From JAXGXJ01 sp963829545 (GTDB lineage: Bacteria > Actinomycetota > Thermoleophilia > RBG-16-64-13), in assembly GCA_963829545.1 (NCBI GenBank), contig CAWHIX010000008.1, positions 62,001-126,000 on the forward strand: a stretch of DNA of 64,000 bases, in the 5' to 3' direction. The notes under the pieces are model-generated. The model searched no databases and was not told the origin of the DNA. It saw only the letters and a program-made list of their open reading frames with translations. Positions 28,610 through 38,103 of this stretch are shown one piece after another (within the stretch, counting starts at the first letter, position 1; each line of letters begins with the position of its first letter). The position numbers and the translations under genes were made by a program.

Positions 28610-30244
28610 CTACCGGGTCGTCTCCTCCTCGATCAGGTTGCCCGCGCCGTATCTTTCGCGCAGCTTGGGCTTCTCGATCTTGCCCGTGGCGTTGCGGGGC
28701 ACCTTGTCGAAGATGATCTTCCGCGGACGCTTGTAGCGTGGGAGGCCGGAGCAGAACTCCATGATGTCTTGCTCCGTCGCCGCGTGGCCCCGCTTCAGCT
28801 CGATGATGGCCGCGGCGATCTCGCCCAGACGCTCGTCGGGTAGGCCGATGACGGCGACATCCTTGATGTCGGGGTGGCGGTGGAGAAAGTCCTCTATCTG
28901 CACGGGGTAGAGATTCTCACCGCCGGTGATGACGACGTCCTTCTTGCGATCGACCAGATAGATGAAGCCCTCGTCGTCCTCGCGGGCCATGTCGCCTGTC
29001 AGCAGCCAGCCGTCCTTGAGCACGGCGGCAGTGGCCTCGGGATCGTTGTAGTAGCACTTCATGACCCCGGGGCCCTTGACTGCCAACTCGCCCACGCTTC
29101 CTTGCGCCACGACCGCGCCGGCCTCGTCGACGATCTTGGTCTCCCACAGATGTCCGGCCTTGCCGATGGCGCCTACCTTGTGGATGTTCTCGACGCCAAG
29201 GTGTACGCATCCGGGGCCGATGGATTCACTGAGGCCGTAGTTGGTGTCGTACAGGTGGTCGGGGAAGTACTTCTTCCAGCTGTGGATGAGGCTGGGCGGT
29301 ACCGGCTGGGCGCCGATGTGCATGAGCTGCCACTGGTCGAGCTCGTAGTCGGCCAGGTTCACCTCGCCCGCTTCGATGGCGTGGAGGAGGTCGCTTGCCC
29401 AGGGGACCAGGAGCCATACATTGGTGATGCCTTCATCGGAGACGGCCCGGAGGATCCAATCCGGCCTGACACCACGCAGCAGGACGGCCCTGCTCCCGGA
29501 GAGCAGGCTGCCGAACCAGTGCATCTTGGCACCGGTGTGGTAGAGCGGGGGGATGCACAGGAAGCGGTCCTCGCGCGTCTGCCCATGATGGTTCTGTTCC
29601 ACGATGCAGGCGGAGAGGACGCTGCGATGGTCGTGCAGGATGGCCTTGGGAAAGCCGGTGGTGCCGGAGGAGAAGTAGATGGCGGCGTCCTCTTCATCGG
29701 CCAGTTCCACGGGCGGAGCGTCCGCAGAGACGCCGGTCACCGACTCCCAGTAGCTCTCGGCGAAGGTGGGCGTGGAGCCGTCCAAGAAGAAGCGGGGGTC
29801 GACCTGAGGGATGCGGTCGGCGATGGCCTCGATGCGGCCGATGAACTCGGGGCCGAACACCAGTGCGTCGGCCTCGGCCAGCTTGAGGCAGTACTCGATC
29901 TCCTCGGCGGTGTAGCGATAGTTCATGGGTACCGCGACTGCACCACTCCTGAGGATGCCGAAGTAGATAGGCAGCCACTCGAGGCAGTTCATGAGCAGGA
30001 GAGCGACTTTGTTTCCCTTGCCCAGGCCTCGTTCGAGAAGCAGGTTGGCAAAGCGGTTGGCTGCCTCGTCGAACTGGCGCCACGTTATCTCTCGCCGGGA
30101 ATGGATGGTGGGATTGGTCTCGATGAGCTCGTAATCGCGCCAGGTCACTTCCCGCTTCTCTTCGTTGCAGGGATTGAGTTCCACGAGGCACACTTCGTCC
30201 GCGTAGAGGGCGGCGTTGCGGGCAAGCAGATCGGTGATGGGCAC
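28610..30244 (-). CDS. Acyl-CoA ligase / AMP-dependent synthetase
   Basis: A 544-residue adenylate-forming enzyme of normal length. Motif A3 AIYFSSGTTGFPKA, A5 YDTNYGLSESIG, A7 GWLLTGD, A8 IYLVDRKKDVVITGGENLYP and A10 PRNATGKIEKPKLRE (with the catalytic Lys) are all present. GTG start with AGGAGGAG upstream. The N-terminus has an odd doubled segment (REVTWRDYELIE and REITWRQFDEAANR) suggesting a small insertion or duplication. The enzyme activates a carboxylate to its CoA thioester, likely of an aromatic, cyclohexyl or fatty acid. It is the last gene before the divergent region with the MFS exporter. Confidence 0.9.
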   Translation of the reverse strand: MPITDLLARNAALYADEVCLVELNPCNEEKREVTWRDYELIETNPTIHSRREITWRQFDEAANRFANLLLERGLGKGNKVALLLMNCLEWLPIYFGILRSGAVAVPMNYRYTAEEIEYCLKLAEADALVFGPEFIGRIEAIADRIPQVDPRFFLDGSTPTFAESYWESVTGVSADAPPVELADEEDAAIYFSSGTTGFPKAILHDHRSVLSACIVEQNHHGQTREDRFLCIPPLYHTGAKMHWFGSLLSGSRAVLLRGVRPDWILRAVSDEGITNVWLLVPWASDLLHAIEAGEVNLADYELDQWQLMHIGAQPVPPSLIHSWKKYFPDHLYDTNYGLSESIGPGCVHLGVENIHKVGAIGKAGHLWETKIVDEAGAVVAQGSVGELAVKGPGVMKCYYNDPEATAAVLKDGWLLTGDMAREDDEGFIYLVDRKKDVVITGGENLYPVQIEDFLHRHPDIKDVAVIGLPDERLGEIAAAIIELKRGHAATEQDIMEFCSGLPRYKRPRKIIFDKVPRNATGKIEKPKLRERYGAGNLIEEETTR

Positions 30245-30374
30245 GGTGGCGCTCCTCCTGGAGTCTTACGACGGTCGTTGCATCATGACACAAGCAACGG
30301 GCGGTTGCGCTGCCCGCGGGCGCGGCTGGGCGCGCCGATGCTTGGCGGGACACGCGCGGACTGTGTCGCTTCCG

Positions 30375-31865
30375 TCAGGTAGCCTCGCTGCTCTGCGGAC
30401 CGGGCGCCGTCGCGGGCTGCCGCTCGCGCACCAGGGACACCAGCGCTCCTATGAGGGCGATGCCCGCGCCGACCAACATCGCCTGCCGGTAACCGGCAGC
30501 GAAAGCCAGGGCGTTGGTCACTCCGGCGTTCGTCCCCAGGAAGATGACTCTGCCGCCCTCCTCGCCCAGATGCGAAGCGGCGATGGCTCCCAGGATGGCG
30601 ATGGACACACCCATGCCTGCGAAGCGGGTGGTGGCGAAGAGGCCGGAGGCGACCCCGAGCTCCGACCGACCTACCGAGCCCATGATGGCGGAGAAGTTGG
30701 GTGTGCTGAAGATAGAGAGTCCCAACCCCAGGGTGGCAAGGGCGCCCACGATCTGCCAGGTGGAAGCCGAGAGGGAGAGGAAGGCCAGTTGCAGCATGGC
30801 GCAGGCCGTCACCACCATGCCGAGCGCCGAAAGCCCCCGCGATCCGTAGCGATCGGAGAGCCGGCCGGCCACCGGGGTGACGATGGTCATCACCAACGGC
30901 TGGACGAGGAGGATCAGTCCCGCCTCCTGCGCCGATCTGCCCTGGGCTACGACCAGAAAGACCGCTGTGAAGATCATGACCCCGTACGCGGCCGCTTGAT
31001 AGAGGAGGGAGGCGGCGTTGGCCGCCGTGAACACGCGGCTGCGCCGGAACATGTTGAGATCGAGGATGGGGTCCGACGTCCTGTCCTCAAGGACTACGAA
31101 CAGCGTGCCGACGACTACGCTGCCCAACAGAAGTCCGATGGTCCGCCAGTCGTCCCACCCCCAGAGGGGTGAGAAGATCAGGGGCACGAACAGTAGCACC
31201 AGGAACAGCCCCAGCAGAGCCGCCCCGCGCACGTCTATATGCACGGACGGGCGCCCTCGATCGCGTGAAGCCGCCAGTCTGTCCCGACGTTCCGAGCCCA
31301 GAAGATGCCACCCCATCACCAGCGTGGCCAGGGCGATCGGAACTTTGACGAGGAAGATCCATGGCCAGCCCAGGTGGGTGACGATGAAGCCCCCCAGCGG
31401 CGGACCCATGGTCAGACCCAGGGTGACGGCCATCATGTTCAGGCCGAGGGCTCGGCCGCGCTCCTGGGGCGGGAAGGCCGCGGTGACGATGGCCGCGCTG
31501 GTGGCGAGGATCATGGCTCCCCCTATCCCCTGCAACACCCGACCGGCGATGAGGAACGCGCCGTTGAATGCAAAGGCCACCAACACGGAGAAGACACCGA
31601 AGAGCAGCACGCCAAGCCAGTAAGTCCGGTAGAGACCCCACTTCTCCCCCCACCTGCCGGCGGGAATGAGGAGGATGGTGACGATGAGGATGTAGGAGGT
31701 CTGCACCCAGAGGGCCTCGCTGAAGTTCAGCTGCAGATCGGCGGAAATCGTAGGGAGGGCGACGGCCAAGATGCTCGAATCGAGCGAGGCCACGAACAAC
31801 CCGATGGAGGCTACTACCAGCACTCGCCAGCGAAGCCGGCTCAACTCGGATGTCGTTCCGCTCAT
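30375..31865 (-). CDS. MFS drug-exporter-type transporter (DHA2-like)
   Basis: About 496 residues with 14 predicted helices. The family motif after helix 2 reads PAGRWGEKWGLYR, and after helix 5 GPPLGGFIVTHLGWPWIFLV (motif C), placing it among DHA2 drug:H+ antiporters. GGGGGGAG lies six bases before the ATG at 31865. Its promoter region contains a perfect 17-bp palindrome typical of a TetR operator, although no tetR gene is present. It could export a toxic intermediate of the degradation pathway, but this is inference. Confidence 0.85.
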   Translation of the reverse strand: MSGTTSELSRLRWRVLVVASIGLFVASLDSSILAVALPTISADLQLNFSEALWVQTSYILIVTILLIPAGRWGEKWGLYRTYWLGVLLFGVFSVLVAFAFNGAFLIAGRVLQGIGGAMILATSAAIVTAAFPPQERGRALGLNMMAVTLGLTMGPPLGGFIVTHLGWPWIFLVKVPIALATLVMGWHLLGSERRDRLAASRDRGRPSVHIDVRGAALLGLFLVLLFVPLIFSPLWGWDDWRTIGLLLGSVVVGTLFVVLEDRTSDPILDLNMFRRSRVFTAANAASLLYQAAAYGVMIFTAVFLVVAQGRSAQEAGLILLVQPLVMTIVTPVAGRLSDRYGSRGLSALGMVVTACAMLQLAFLSLSASTWQIVGALATLGLGLSIFSTPNFSAIMGSVGRSELGVASGLFATTRFAGMGVSIAILGAIAASHLGEEGGRVIFLGTNAGVTNALAFAAGYRQAMLVGAGIALIGALVSLVRERQPATAPGPQSSEAT

Positions 31866-32400
31866 GATGCTCCCCCCAGGCACGCAGCAAGTCCCCGGGC
31901 CCGGGCGCTTTGCCCAATACCGGCTCGCCGCGCGGCACTGCGACCCTCTGTCGCCCGACTTCCAAGAAGACGTTTGACAACACGTCCTGCGCCGTCGTAA
32001 GCTTGGCATTATCCGGGAGGACTGAACTAGGTTCAGTATACATAACTCTCGCGGCACAGGATAGACCTGGACGAGGACCCGGACGTCAGCGCCTCAGCGG
32101 CGGCAAGGATGGTCCATATGGAAGCCGAGCACAGGACCTATACGGGTCGGCAGTCGAGAACGGGACGGCTGTCCTCGTCCTTCGTGTCGGCACCCCGAAC
32201 TCTGTGCGCCGCTGCTCTTCGTGTCCCCACCAGACTATCGCCGTTTCACTTCGCCGTGGGTGCGGACCCCGCTCAACGTCGCAGCGCCAGAAGGAGGTGT
32301 GTCCACTGACCAAGCAGGAAGTCGGGGGAACTAACGTGAGCCTTCGGGCATTCAAGGCGCAGGGTTGACCAAGCAACTGAGGCAGGAAAGGGAGGAATGT
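31866..32400. other. Intergenic region: operator palindrome and 5' region of liv operon 1
   Basis: This 535-base stretch has no supportable gene; the open frame 31910-32368 lacks a ribosome site and protein-like composition. The notable element is ACTGAACTAGGTTCAGT at 32021-32037, a perfect inverted repeat (7-base arms, 3-base centre) typical of a TetR or similar repressor site. On the minus strand a GATAAT-like -10 (32015-32010) lies next to it. A promoter for the plus-strand liv operon is likely here too, but I cannot fix its boxes. Confidence 0.5.
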
Positions 32401-32403
32401 GTG

Positions 32404-33705
32404 ATGAGGAAACGACTTCTGGTGGTGGGGCTGCTCGTATTGCTTCTGGCGGTAGGCGGGCTAGCCGTGGCCTGCGGCGGCGATGAAGCCACCGAGACCA
32501 CCGCTGCGCCGGAGACCACCGCCGCACCGAGCAGCGACACCACGGCGGCGCCGAGCAGCGATACTACCGCCGCTCCCAGCAGCGATACTACGGCGGCAGC
32601 TGGCGAAACCAAGACCCTCAAGATGGGCGTGATCACGTCGCTGACGGGCGTCATGGCTCCTGGCTTCAAGGCCATCTACGACTCGGTGGGTCCGGTCCAG
32701 GAACTCATCAACTCCAAGGGCGGCATCAAGGTCGGCGCCGACACCTACAACGTCGAGATCGTGGCCTACGACGATCAGTCGACGACCGAAGGCGCCATGA
32801 CGGCCATCAACAAGCTGATCGAAGACGATGTCAAGTATCTCTATGCTCCGATGTTCATGCCGAACAACCTGGCCATCGCGCCACTGTGCGAAGAGAACAA
32901 GATCATACGCATCAAGTCGTTCGGAGCGGGCAACATCGAAGTCAATCCGGACAACCCCTTCATGTTCTTCTCAAACTCGGGCGTGGAGAACATCGATCCC
33001 TTCTACGACTACGCCCTCGAGAAGTACCCGAACGTCAAGAAGGTAGCCATCATCGCGCCTGACGACCCAGGCGGCGCCACCTACATCGAGCTTTTGAAAG
33101 CCTCCGTCGCAGCGCATGGCCTGGAAGAGGTGTACTTCGAGCTATACCCCATCGGGACAGAGGACTTCTATCCCATCCTCAACAAGGCCCTGGCTGCCAA
33201 TCCGGACGCGATCGACGTCGTCTACGGCATCCCGCCGTGGACCTCGGCCATCATCAACCAATCCCGGGAGCTCGGGTTCACAGGCCCCATCTTCGCGCCC
33301 TGCTGCGCCGGCGATCCGAACATCGTCCTTGCCATGCTGAAACCCGAATACGCGACCGATATCCTCAACGCGGCTCCGGATGTCAACAGCGACCAGATGC
33401 TGCCTCTCGTCAAAGAGCTTGGTGCCCTTGTCAAGGAGCAGGGGACCAGCTTCGAGATGGACAGCCTGCACCTGCTCGACACCTTCACCGTCCTGGGACA
33501 GGCCATGACGGGCGCCGGTAGCATCGACACCGAACAGGTTCAGGCCTACATCGACTCCGGGAAGATGACGAGCTTCGACACCATCTACGGACCGGGTGCC
33601 TGGGGGTCACACACCGAGGTGTACGGCAACAACCACTGTGGCCTCAAGCCTCTACTCATGTCGGCCTACAAAGACGGCAAGATCACCTTCGAGTTCGTCC
33701 AATAG
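32404..33705 (+). CDS. Branched-chain amino acid-type ABC transporter substrate-binding lipoprotein 1
   Basis: A 433-residue Leu/Ile/Val-type periplasmic binding protein (PF13458). The signal VVGLLVLLLAVGGLAVAC ends in a lipobox, then a Thr/Ala/Pro linker with three exact APSSDTTA-type units, and a folded body starting TLKMGVITSLTGVMAPGFK, with FMPNNLAIAPLCEENKI and VKKVAIIAPDDPGGATYIE. Start at ATG 32404 or GTG 32401, behind GGAGG. LivK proteins deliver amino acids, aromatic acids, urea or amides to LivHMGF, here encoded downstream after a hairpin. The ligand is probably an organic acid used by the neighbouring catabolic genes. Confidence 0.9.
   Translation: MRKRLLVVGLLVLLLAVGGLAVACGGDEATETTAAPETTAAPSSDTTAAPSSDTTAAPSSDTTAAAGETKTLKMGVITSLTGVMAPGFKAIYDSVGPVQELINSKGGIKVGADTYNVEIVAYDDQSTTEGAMTAINKLIEDDVKYLYAPMFMPNNLAIAPLCEENKIIRIKSFGAGNIEVNPDNPFMFFSNSGVENIDPFYDYALEKYPNVKKVAIIAPDDPGGATYIELLKASVAAHGLEEVYFELYPIGTEDFYPILNKALAANPDAIDVVYGIPPWTSAIINQSRELGFTGPIFAPCCAGDPNIVLAMLKPEYATDILNAAPDVNSDQMLPLVKELGALVKEQGTSFEMDSLHLLDTFTVLGQAMTGAGSIDTEQVQAYIDSGKMTSFDTIYGPGAWGSHTEVYGNNHCGLKPLLMSAYKDGKITFEFVQ
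32527..32598 (+). repeat. Three 24-bp tandem repeats in the lipoprotein linker
   Basis: Three consecutive 24-base units (32527, 32551 and 32575) encode the peptide PSSDTTAA in tandem. They differ at a few third positions. Such in-frame repeats can change in number by slippage and would only alter the length of the flexible linker. Confidence 0.8.
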
Positions 33706-33756
33706 CAGACAACGCGGTTGCCGGGGTCGCGCCCGGTGACCGTGCGAGCATTGCGC

Positions 33757-33794
33757 GGGTGGAGAGCCGGCCCGACCCGGCCTGCTCTCCACCC
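33757..33794 (+). terminator. Hairpin between SBP and permease genes (attenuator candidate)
   Basis: GGGTGGAGAG (33757-33766) pairs with CTCTCCACCC (33785-33794), with more pairing inside the 18-base loop (CCGG and CCGG). It lies in the 155-base gap between the LivK and LivH genes. No T-run follows. It would keep transport-gene expression below that of the binding protein. Confidence 0.55.
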
Positions 33795-33860
33795 CCACTC
33801 AAGTAGGAGCTCGGGGGCGCACAAAGGGTCTAGTGACCGGTCTAGTGACGGAGGGGTCGA

Positions 33861-34720
33861 TTGGGCGACGCTAGCATTCTGCAGGGAGTCCTGAACGGGC
33901 TGACCTCGGCCGGTATCTACATACTGGTCGCCCTCGGTCTTGCGCTCCTGATGAGCATCATGAACATCGTGCAACTCGCTCACGGCGAGGTCTACATGAT
34001 CGCCGCCTACTTCGTCTACTACTTCACGGCGAGCGTAGGCATCAGCTTCTACGCGGCCTTCGTCATCGCCGTGCTGGCCGTGGGCATCCTCGGTATCTTT
34101 CTGGAGCGTTTCTTCTTCCGTCCGTTCCGAGGAAAGCCCGATCAGGCCCTTGTCCTATCCATAGGCTTGATGCTGGTGTTCCAGAACGTCGTGCTCGCCA
34201 TCGCCGGGGGGACCCCGAAGTCCTACGACAGTCCCTTTGAGAGTGTGGTCACCGTGGGAAACCTCGCTCTCTCCATGGAGAGGGTGATCATCATCATCGC
34301 CGGCTTCGTGCTGGTGACGGCGCTCTTCTTGTTCATCAAGATCGGCAAGAACGGTCAAGCCATGCTCGCCATCTCCCAGGACCGGGAAGGGGCGGCGCTG
34401 CAGGGCATCAACATAAACCGCCTGTCGGCCATCGCCATGTTCGTCGGCTGCGCGATGGCGGGTGTAGCCGGAGCTCTGTGGGCGCCCTCTTCACGCTCAC
34501 CCCGACGATGGGGGGCGCGGTGCTGATGAAGGGCATCGCCGTCATCATCCTGGGCGGGCTGGGAAGCATCCCGGGTGCCGTGCTGGGTGGCCTCATCATC
34601 GGGCTCATCGACGGCATCGTCCCCGTCTTCACCACTACCTATCTGGCCAGCCTCATCGGCTTTGGGATCGTCATCCTCATCCTGCTCTTCCGGCCACGGG
34701 GGCTCTGGGGCCATGAATAG
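33861..34720 (+). CDS. LivH-type permease 1 (one deletion frameshift)
   Basis: About 286 residues with nine hydrophobic segments. It opens SILQGVLNGLTSAGIYILVA and MNIVQLAHGEVYMIAAYF, with LALLMSIMNIVQLAHGE typical of LivH; the cytoplasmic loop QDREGAALQGI is the ATPase-contact EAA-like site. A single base is missing near 34477 (LVGALFT restored). The start is TTG 33861 after GGAGGGG. With LivM 1 it forms the membrane channel of the transporter. Confidence 0.85.
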
Positions 34721-35693
34721 GAAAGGGGGAGCCCAGCTGGGCGTAGCCATCGCGCTGCTGGTGGTACTCGTTCTGGTGGGCGTCGTCGTGCAGGGCCAGT
34801 ATCTCCTGCACCTGTTCATCGTGATGATGATGAACATAGTGCTTGCCTCCAGTCTGCGCCTCATCAACCTGTCCGGGCAGCTCTCCCTGGCTCACGGGGG
34901 GATGGTGACACTGGGGGCCTACACGGCTGCGCTCCTGGTGATGAAACTCGACACCTCCAGCTGGCTGGCGCTCGTGGCAGGGGGCGCTCTCGCCGCCGTA
35001 GTCTCCTTTCTGATCGGTTTCCCGTTCACGCGGCTCAAGGGTATCTACTTCACGATGGTCAGCATCTTCTTCGTGCAGATAATCGTTCTGACCGTCCAGC
35101 AGTGGCGCAGCCTGACCGGCGGAGCCAGCGGCCTTTACGGCATCCCCCGGCCCGACGGGTTCCTGGGCATCGTGTTCAAGTCGAAGCCCTCCTTCTACTT
35201 CCTCATCCTCGGCATAGCCGTCGTGTCGCTCGGCATCATGTGGGCCATCGAGCACTCCCGAGTCGGACTGACCTTCCGGGGGATACAGCAGGCCGACTCG
35301 CTGGCCGAGAGCGTGGGCGTGAACACCACCACCTACAAGGTGCTGGCCTTCACCCTGGGGGGCTTCTTCGCGGGCATCATCGGCGCTTTCTACGCCCAGT
35401 ACATCTCCACCCTGGATCCCACGGCCTTCAGCTTCCTGCTACACCATCTACATACTCATCTACATGATCGTGGGTGGGGCGGGCAGCTCTCCTGGGCCCC
35501 ATCATCGGGGCGGCCTTTCTGACCCTCGTACCCGAGGTGGCGCGGCCGCTCGAATCCTACATGCCCCTCCTGCTTCGCAGCCATCCTCATGGTCATCATC
35601 TTCCTCATGCCCGAGGGACTGGTGGGGTTGCCCGCCAGATTGAGGAGGGCCTTTGGCAAACGAGTGAAAGAGCAATCCGATGTTGCTGGTTGA
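34713..35693 (+). CDS. LivM-type permease 1 (three frameshifts)
   Basis: After removing three extra bases, near 35436, 35491 and 35571, the frame encodes about 325 residues with at least eight hydrophobic segments, starting MNRKGGAQLGVAIALL. Conserved parts include SLRLINLSGQLSLAHGGM (ISGQxxLAQG-type) and LGGFFAGIIGAFYAQYIS, then MPEGLVGLPAR. The ATG overlaps the LivH stop and the stop overlaps the LivG start, so translation is coupled. Together with LivH it binds the two ATPases. Confidence 0.82.
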
Positions 35694-36433
35694 GGGTCTG
35701 ACCAAGAACTTCGGAGGGCTGGCCGCGGTCAATGCGGTAGACATGAGCATCCAGCCGGGCGAGCTCGTGGGACTCATCGGGCCGAACGGGGCAGGGAAGA
35801 CCACCTTCTTCAACCTTCTCACGGGCTACATCGTGCCCAGTGAGGGCCGGGTGAGCTTCGAAGGAAGGAACTTGACGGGCAAGAAGCCGCACTACGTCGC
35901 GGCAAGAGGCGTGGTGCGCAGCTTCCAACAGGACAACGTGTTCGCCGACTTCACGGTGCTCGACAACCTACGGCTCGCTGCGCACCTGAACTCCGGCATC
36001 AACTTCTGGCAGACGGTGCTCCATACGCCGGGCTCCCGGCGCAGGGAGAGCGCCATCCGAGAGAGGTCGGAGGAGATACTGGAACTGGTCGGTATCCAGC
36101 GCCTGGCGAAAGTGACGGCGGGGTCGCTGCCGCACGGTCACAAGCGCATGTTGGGTATCGCCATGGCCCTCGCCTGCGAGCCCAAGCTCCTGCTGCTCGA
36201 CGAACCGCTCGCCGGCATGAACATGACTGAGGTGGACGAGACCATAGCTTTGGTCCGCCGGCTGTGGGAGAGCGGACTCACAGTGCTCTTGATCGAGCAC
36301 AACATGCGCGCGGCGATGAGCATCTGCGAGCGGTTCTTGGTGCTCAGCTTCGGCCGCAAGATAGCCGAAGGTACGCCGGACGAGATCAGGAACAACCAGG
36401 AAGTCGTCAAGGCCTATCTGGGGACGGCCGCCA

Positions 36434-36444
<11 letters not shown>
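35680..36444 (+). CDS. livG: LivG-type ABC ATPase 1
   Basis: A 254-residue ATPase: Walker A GPNGAGKTT (about residues 34-42), signature region LPHGHKRMLGIAMAL where the usual SGG is HGH, Walker B LLLLDEPLAGM and H-loop VLLIEHNM. This LxHGH form is characteristic of LivG. It starts inside the end of LivM and overlaps LivF by 11 bases. Confidence 0.92.
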
Positions 36445-37138
<694 letters not shown>

Positions 37139-37159
37139 GGTCCTTCCCGTCCCCAGGGC

Positions 37160-37188
37160 TTGACAGACGCGGTCGGACTCCATAAGAT
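37160..37188 (+). promoter_or_regulatory. Strong promoter for leaderless iclR-type gene
   Basis: TTGACA (37160-37165), a 17-base spacer and TAAGAT (37183-37188) make a near-ideal sigma-70 promoter. The A of the first good ATG, 37196, lies seven bases after the -10 box, the expected start of transcription, so the mRNA is probably leaderless. Confidence 0.7.
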
Positions 37189-37195
37189 GGCCGGA

Positions 37196-38089
37196 ATGGA
37201 CGCTATACTAAACTCGATACCGCCTACTGAACCGAAGCTGGACGAAATCACGGCTGACAGCGGCAAGGATTCCTACCTCCAGCTGGTGCCGGCGGTCGAC
37301 CAATCCATCCGGCTCCTCTTCGCGTTGGCCGATACGGTGGGGGGCGAGGCTTCTCTCACCCAGCTCACCAAAGAAGTCGGCATCAGCAAGAGCAAGGGGT
37401 TGGCCATTCTCAACACGCTGCGCAATGCGGGGCTGGTGACGCGCAACGAACGCTCGAAGAACTACCGCTTGGGTCCGAACATCCTGGTGCTGTCGCGGGC
37501 GTTCACCAATACCACCGACCTCGCGCAGGCTGCCGCCCCGTACCTGGAGGAGTTGGCCGCGGAGACGGGCTGCAACACTCACCTGGGGATCATCTCGGGA
37601 GAGACGCTGTTCGTCGCCGCCCGGCGGTATCCCCGGGGCGGAACGTACGTCGCCGTCGACGTAGGGCACCGCTACCCACTCACCTGGGGTGCTCACGGCC
37701 GGGCCTACCTGGCCACGCTGTCACCCGAGGAGCTCGAAACGCGTCTGGGAAGGAGCTCGCTCCTACAGGCTGGTTTGACCGATCGAGAGGGCATCGATCG
37801 AGACGTCCTGCTCGCGCAGGTCGAAGAAAGCCGGCGGCAGGGCTATGGAGTGAGCATCGGGAATACCTGGTCGGGGTTGAACGCGGTCAGCGCGGCGCTC
37901 ACCGTGGGAGATCCAGACTTTCCCGGAGGGCGCCGAACGGCGGGCTTCATAATCACCGTCGGATCGTTCACCCCCGAACGCGCACACGAGATAGGCGAGC
38001 GGACGGTCGCGACGGCCAACCAGGTGGGCGACAAGCTCGGCCCCCTACTCCGCTCGGTGAACCTGCAGCATTTCGAACTTACACGCTGA
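37196..38089 (+). CDS. IclR-family transcriptional regulator
   Basis: A 297-residue regulator. The N-terminal winged helix is LTQLTKEVGISKSKGLAIL with RNAGLVTRNERSKNYRLG, and the C-terminal effector domain shows EELAAETGCNTHLGIISGE, YVAVDVGHRYPLTWGAHGRA and a late GLNAVSAALTVGD. IclR proteins bind an aromatic or small organic acid and repress or activate catabolic operons. It sits between the first transporter and the PrpD/HyuAB operon, the likely targets. The ATG at 37196 coincides with the predicted transcription start, so upstream TTG and ATG codons in the promoter are excluded. Confidence 0.9.
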   Translation: MDAILNSIPPTEPKLDEITADSGKDSYLQLVPAVDQSIRLLFALADTVGGEASLTQLTKEVGISKSKGLAILNTLRNAGLVTRNERSKNYRLGPNILVLSRAFTNTTDLAQAAAPYLEELAAETGCNTHLGIISGETLFVAARRYPRGGTYVAVDVGHRYPLTWGAHGRAYLATLSPEELETRLGRSSLLQAGLTDREGIDRDVLLAQVEESRRQGYGVSIGNTWSGLNAVSAALTVGDPDFPGGRRTAGFIITVGSFTPERAHEIGERTVATANQVGDKLGPLLRSVNLQHFELTR

Positions 38090-38103
38090 TCTGAAAGGAC
38101 GCC

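Noticed and set aside
28874..30382. A 502-codon plus-strand open frame opposite the acyl-CoA ligase
   Set aside because: The ligase on the minus strand has all adenylation motifs; this frame has none.
31910..32368. A 152-codon open frame in the gap before liv operon 1
   Set aside because: Low-complexity composition, no ribosome-binding site and it crosses the operator palindrome.
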